Assembly (NCBI GenBank): GCA_905250125.1
Contig: CAJNOL010000400.1
Span: 62,001 to 126,000 of the forward strand
Length of the DNA stretch: 64,000 nt
Origin: Rotaria sordida
Lineage: Eukaryota; Rotifera; Eurotatoria; Philodinida; Philodinidae
Direction: 5' to 3'
Shown here: positions 62,384 to 64,000 of the stretch, one piece after another
Numbering within the stretch: position 1 is the first letter of the stretch
Layout of the letters: each line of letters starts with the position of its first letter
Program-made: the position numbers and the translations under genes
The notes under the pieces: model-generated
The model's database searches: none
The model's input: only the letters and a program-made list of their open reading frames with translations
What the model was told of the DNA's origin: nothing

Positions 62384-62463
62384 ACATATATGTAAAACTT
62401 GAAACTTGAAACTTGAATTCAATTGAGTTTTCAAGTTTCAAGTTTCAAGTTTTACATATATGT
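62384..62463. repeat. Perfect inverted repeat, 34-bp arms, 12-nt loop
   Basis: Arms 62384-62417 and 62430-62463 are exactly complementary. Each contains three tandem copies of ACTTGAA/TTCAAGT and ends in ACATATATGT. It separates two different tandem repeats. Confidence 0.95.
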
Positions 62464-62700
62464 GGCCGCGAAGGCACCGGTCATCAAAGGAATGGCCTGA
62501 ATACGACACACATCACATGGCATCTAGTGTGGGTACCGCGAAAGAAGTGACCACAATACGACGCACATCACATCGCACCAGGTGCGGGTGCCGCGGAAGG
62601 AGTGGCCACAATACGACACACATCACATCGCACTGGGTGTGGGTGCCGCGAAAGGAGTGGCCACAATACGACATACATCACATCGTACCTGGTGTCCCTA
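62464..62700 (+). repeat. ~55-bp tandem repeat, four copies
   Basis: Units of the type GGGTGCCGCGAAAGGAGTGG followed by CCACAATACGACACACATCA and CATCGCACCTGGTGT. The first unit is the most diverged. Confidence 0.85.
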
Positions 62701-62844
62701 TACCGCTATAGCGGTGGAAAAATATACCCTTATACCGCTTATACCGCTATAGCGGTATAAGACCTTTCTGCTGCTAGTTTCATATTGATTACGATTGGTT
62801 TGTTTTGGATTTTGCCGCAAATTCAAATTCCCCAACGACACATC

Positions 62845-63096
62845 GCCTAAAGTGCTCCTAACACCGCCTGCGCCACTGTTAGCGTCACCTGAGATGTTAT
62901 CAGCATCGCCTAAAATGCTACTAGCGTTATTTGGAATGCCTGAATGATAACTTGAGATGCTACTAGCATCATCTGACTTGCTAGGAGCATTACTTCTGAT
63001 AATAGTAACATCGCCTGAAGTACTCATGACACCCCTGAGATACTATAAGCACCACCTGGGATGCTACTAGAATCATCTCCGATTCTACAACCAACG
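62845..63096. repeat. 21-bp minisatellite, second array
   Basis: The same unit as at 61003-61105 (CATCRCCTGAGATGCTACTAG), about a dozen degenerate copies. The minus-strand ORF 62698-63027 reads it as Ser/Asp/Gly-rich heptads. Confidence 0.7.
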
Positions 63097-63104
63097 CCTG
63101 AAAT

Positions 63105-63351
63105 CAAGGGGGAAACGGCGGACTTTTGGACTTGAAGGTACTTTGAGCTACTTTAAGCTACTTCAAGTTACTTTCAGCTACTTGAAGTAGCTTACTTTGA
63201 AGTCTTTTTCAACTTCAAATTTACCTGAAGTTACTTTAAGCTGCTTGTTCCTACTTTGGGCTACTTGGGTGGTACTTTGAGCTACTTCAAGTAGTCTACT
63301 TTGACGTACTTTGGCGTACTTTTCTACTTCAAGTCCGCCGTTTCCCCCTTG
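63105..63351 (+). mobile_element. 247-bp MITE with exact 8-bp TSD, in a minisatellite
   Basis: The ends CAAGGGGGAAACGGCGGACT and the reverse-complementary GTCCGCCGTTTCCCCCTTG are flanked by CCTGAAAT at 63097-63104 and 63352-63359. It interrupts the 21-bp minisatellite. The interior is made of GCTACTTCAAGT/ACTTTGA words. Because CCTGARAT also belongs to the minisatellite unit, the duplication is slightly less certain than for the other elements. Confidence 0.8.
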
Positions 63352-63359
63352 CCTGAAAT

Positions 63360-63754
63360 GCTCCTAGCGTCACCTAAGATAGCACGGATATCACGCGGAA
63401 AGATAGAAGGCACATCTGACACGTTTCAGTCACCAGTGGGGACTCCTTAGAAACCGTTTTCGTGTAGTCCTCGAGAGTACATTGTAGCTACAAATGTGAC
63501 AAGCAAAATTATGCTAACCAATTGCGTATACTTTGGCATTCACCTTGCTTCGAATAATACTAGAGCCATTTGTAGTTTGGCATAGTTGTTACTCATCCGC
63601 CAAAAACAGGTTTTCCCTGCGTAACTGACCTTTTATTTCTGCGTCGCGGCGTGGGGGCGCAAAGCGCCCCCGGAAGAACCGCGACCCATGCTCGTCTTCG
63701 TGTACACCGTAATGTGCAAAGTAAAATTGTGATTACAATAATCATTTGGGTAAA
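63360..63754. other. Non-coding interior with GC hairpin
   Basis: A short continuation of the minisatellite is followed by unique sequence. A perfect hairpin GGGGGCGC-AAA-GCGCCCCC lies at 63653-63671 in a GC-rich patch. No gene seen. Confidence 0.5.
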
Positions 63755-64000
63755 ATGTTTTTTTGCTTTTTTTGCTATTTGTACATGGGTGGACCTTCTT
63801 ATTTATAAATTTATAATTTGTATAAAACTATTTCTTTTGCTTTTTTGCTATTTTAACATGGGTGTGCCTTCTCATTTATAATTTATAAAAAAACTTTTTC
63901 TTTTGCTTTTTTGCTATTTCAACATGGGTGGGCATTTTTATTTATAAATTTATAATTTGTATAAAACTATTTCTTTTGCTTTTTTGCTTTTTTAACATGG
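63755..64000 (-). repeat. ~73-bp tandem array, inverted (right array), runs off the window
   Basis: Reverse complement of the left array unit: TTTTGCTATTTNAACATGGG, then ATTTATAAATTTATAATTTG and TATAAAACTATTTCTTTTGC. At least three units are visible before the window ends. Confidence 0.9.

Noticed and set aside
63653..63671. Helitron 3' end hairpin
   Set aside because: The hairpin is perfect, but no CTRR end follows and no matching 5' TC end was seen.
60262..64000. CRISPR-like array
   Set aside because: Eukaryotic tandem repeats with no unique spacers between the units.

Overview
The window is eukaryotic and animal-like. It is AT-rich, its genes are split by introns with GT...AG borders, and several conserved animal proteins are encoded: TMEM165, RPP38, FAM136A, EMC7 and HOOK. 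Many introns are only about 30-75 nt. A bacterial/fungal-type nitrilase gene carries an intron, there is a cluster of two-membrane-segment channel-like genes, poly-T/AG sites suggest trans-splicing, and TGTGGG-like patches are scattered about. Together these suggest a bdelloid rotifer (Adineta/Rotaria type). The taxonomic call is inference; the gene families are read directly from the sequence. All exon borders were worked out by hand from reading frame, splice dinucleotides and family similarity.

Layout: 0-5.1 kb holds three compact plus-strand housekeeping genes (TMEM165, RPP38, FAM136A). RPP38 and FAM136A are only 66 bp apart. 5-12 kb is gene-poor and holds dispersed repeats, including a foldback family whose arms match within each copy. 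EMC7 lies at 12.3-13.1 kb, a GTPase fragment at 14.5 kb and a ~660-bp tandem duplication at 15.8-17.1 kb. A 17-exon HOOK gene fills 17.7-20.6 kb on the minus strand. An unrecognised 170-aa gene lies at 22.9 kb, a nitrilase at 26.4-28.0 kb (minus) and a DHCR24-like oxidoreductase at 34.5-36.1 kb (minus). From 36 to 39.4 kb there are non-autonomous DNA transposons with exact 8-bp target duplications and a ~143-bp satellite. An assembly gap of 100 N lies at 40.6 kb.

41-44.7 kb (minus) encodes a 428-aa, very hydrophilic His/Ser/Lys/Arg-rich repeat protein that I do not recognise. 46.4-59.4 kb (minus) holds three consecutive units of a two-transmembrane, cysteine-rich family with DEG/ENaC-like architecture. 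Unit 1 can be spliced in frame into unit 2, and unit 2 into the next exon, at equivalent positions. The first unit lacks its TM1 exon.

60.2-64.0 kb is a repeat-dense block. A ~73-bp tandem array lies at its left edge and an inverted version at its right edge, with minisatellites, a perfect 34-bp-arm hairpin and another small transposon between them.

The housekeeping genes are functionally independent: Golgi ion transport, RNase P, mitochondrial intermembrane space, ER insertase and dynein adaptor. The points of interest are the repeat protein, the channel-like cluster and the number of foldback and 8-bp-TSD elements.
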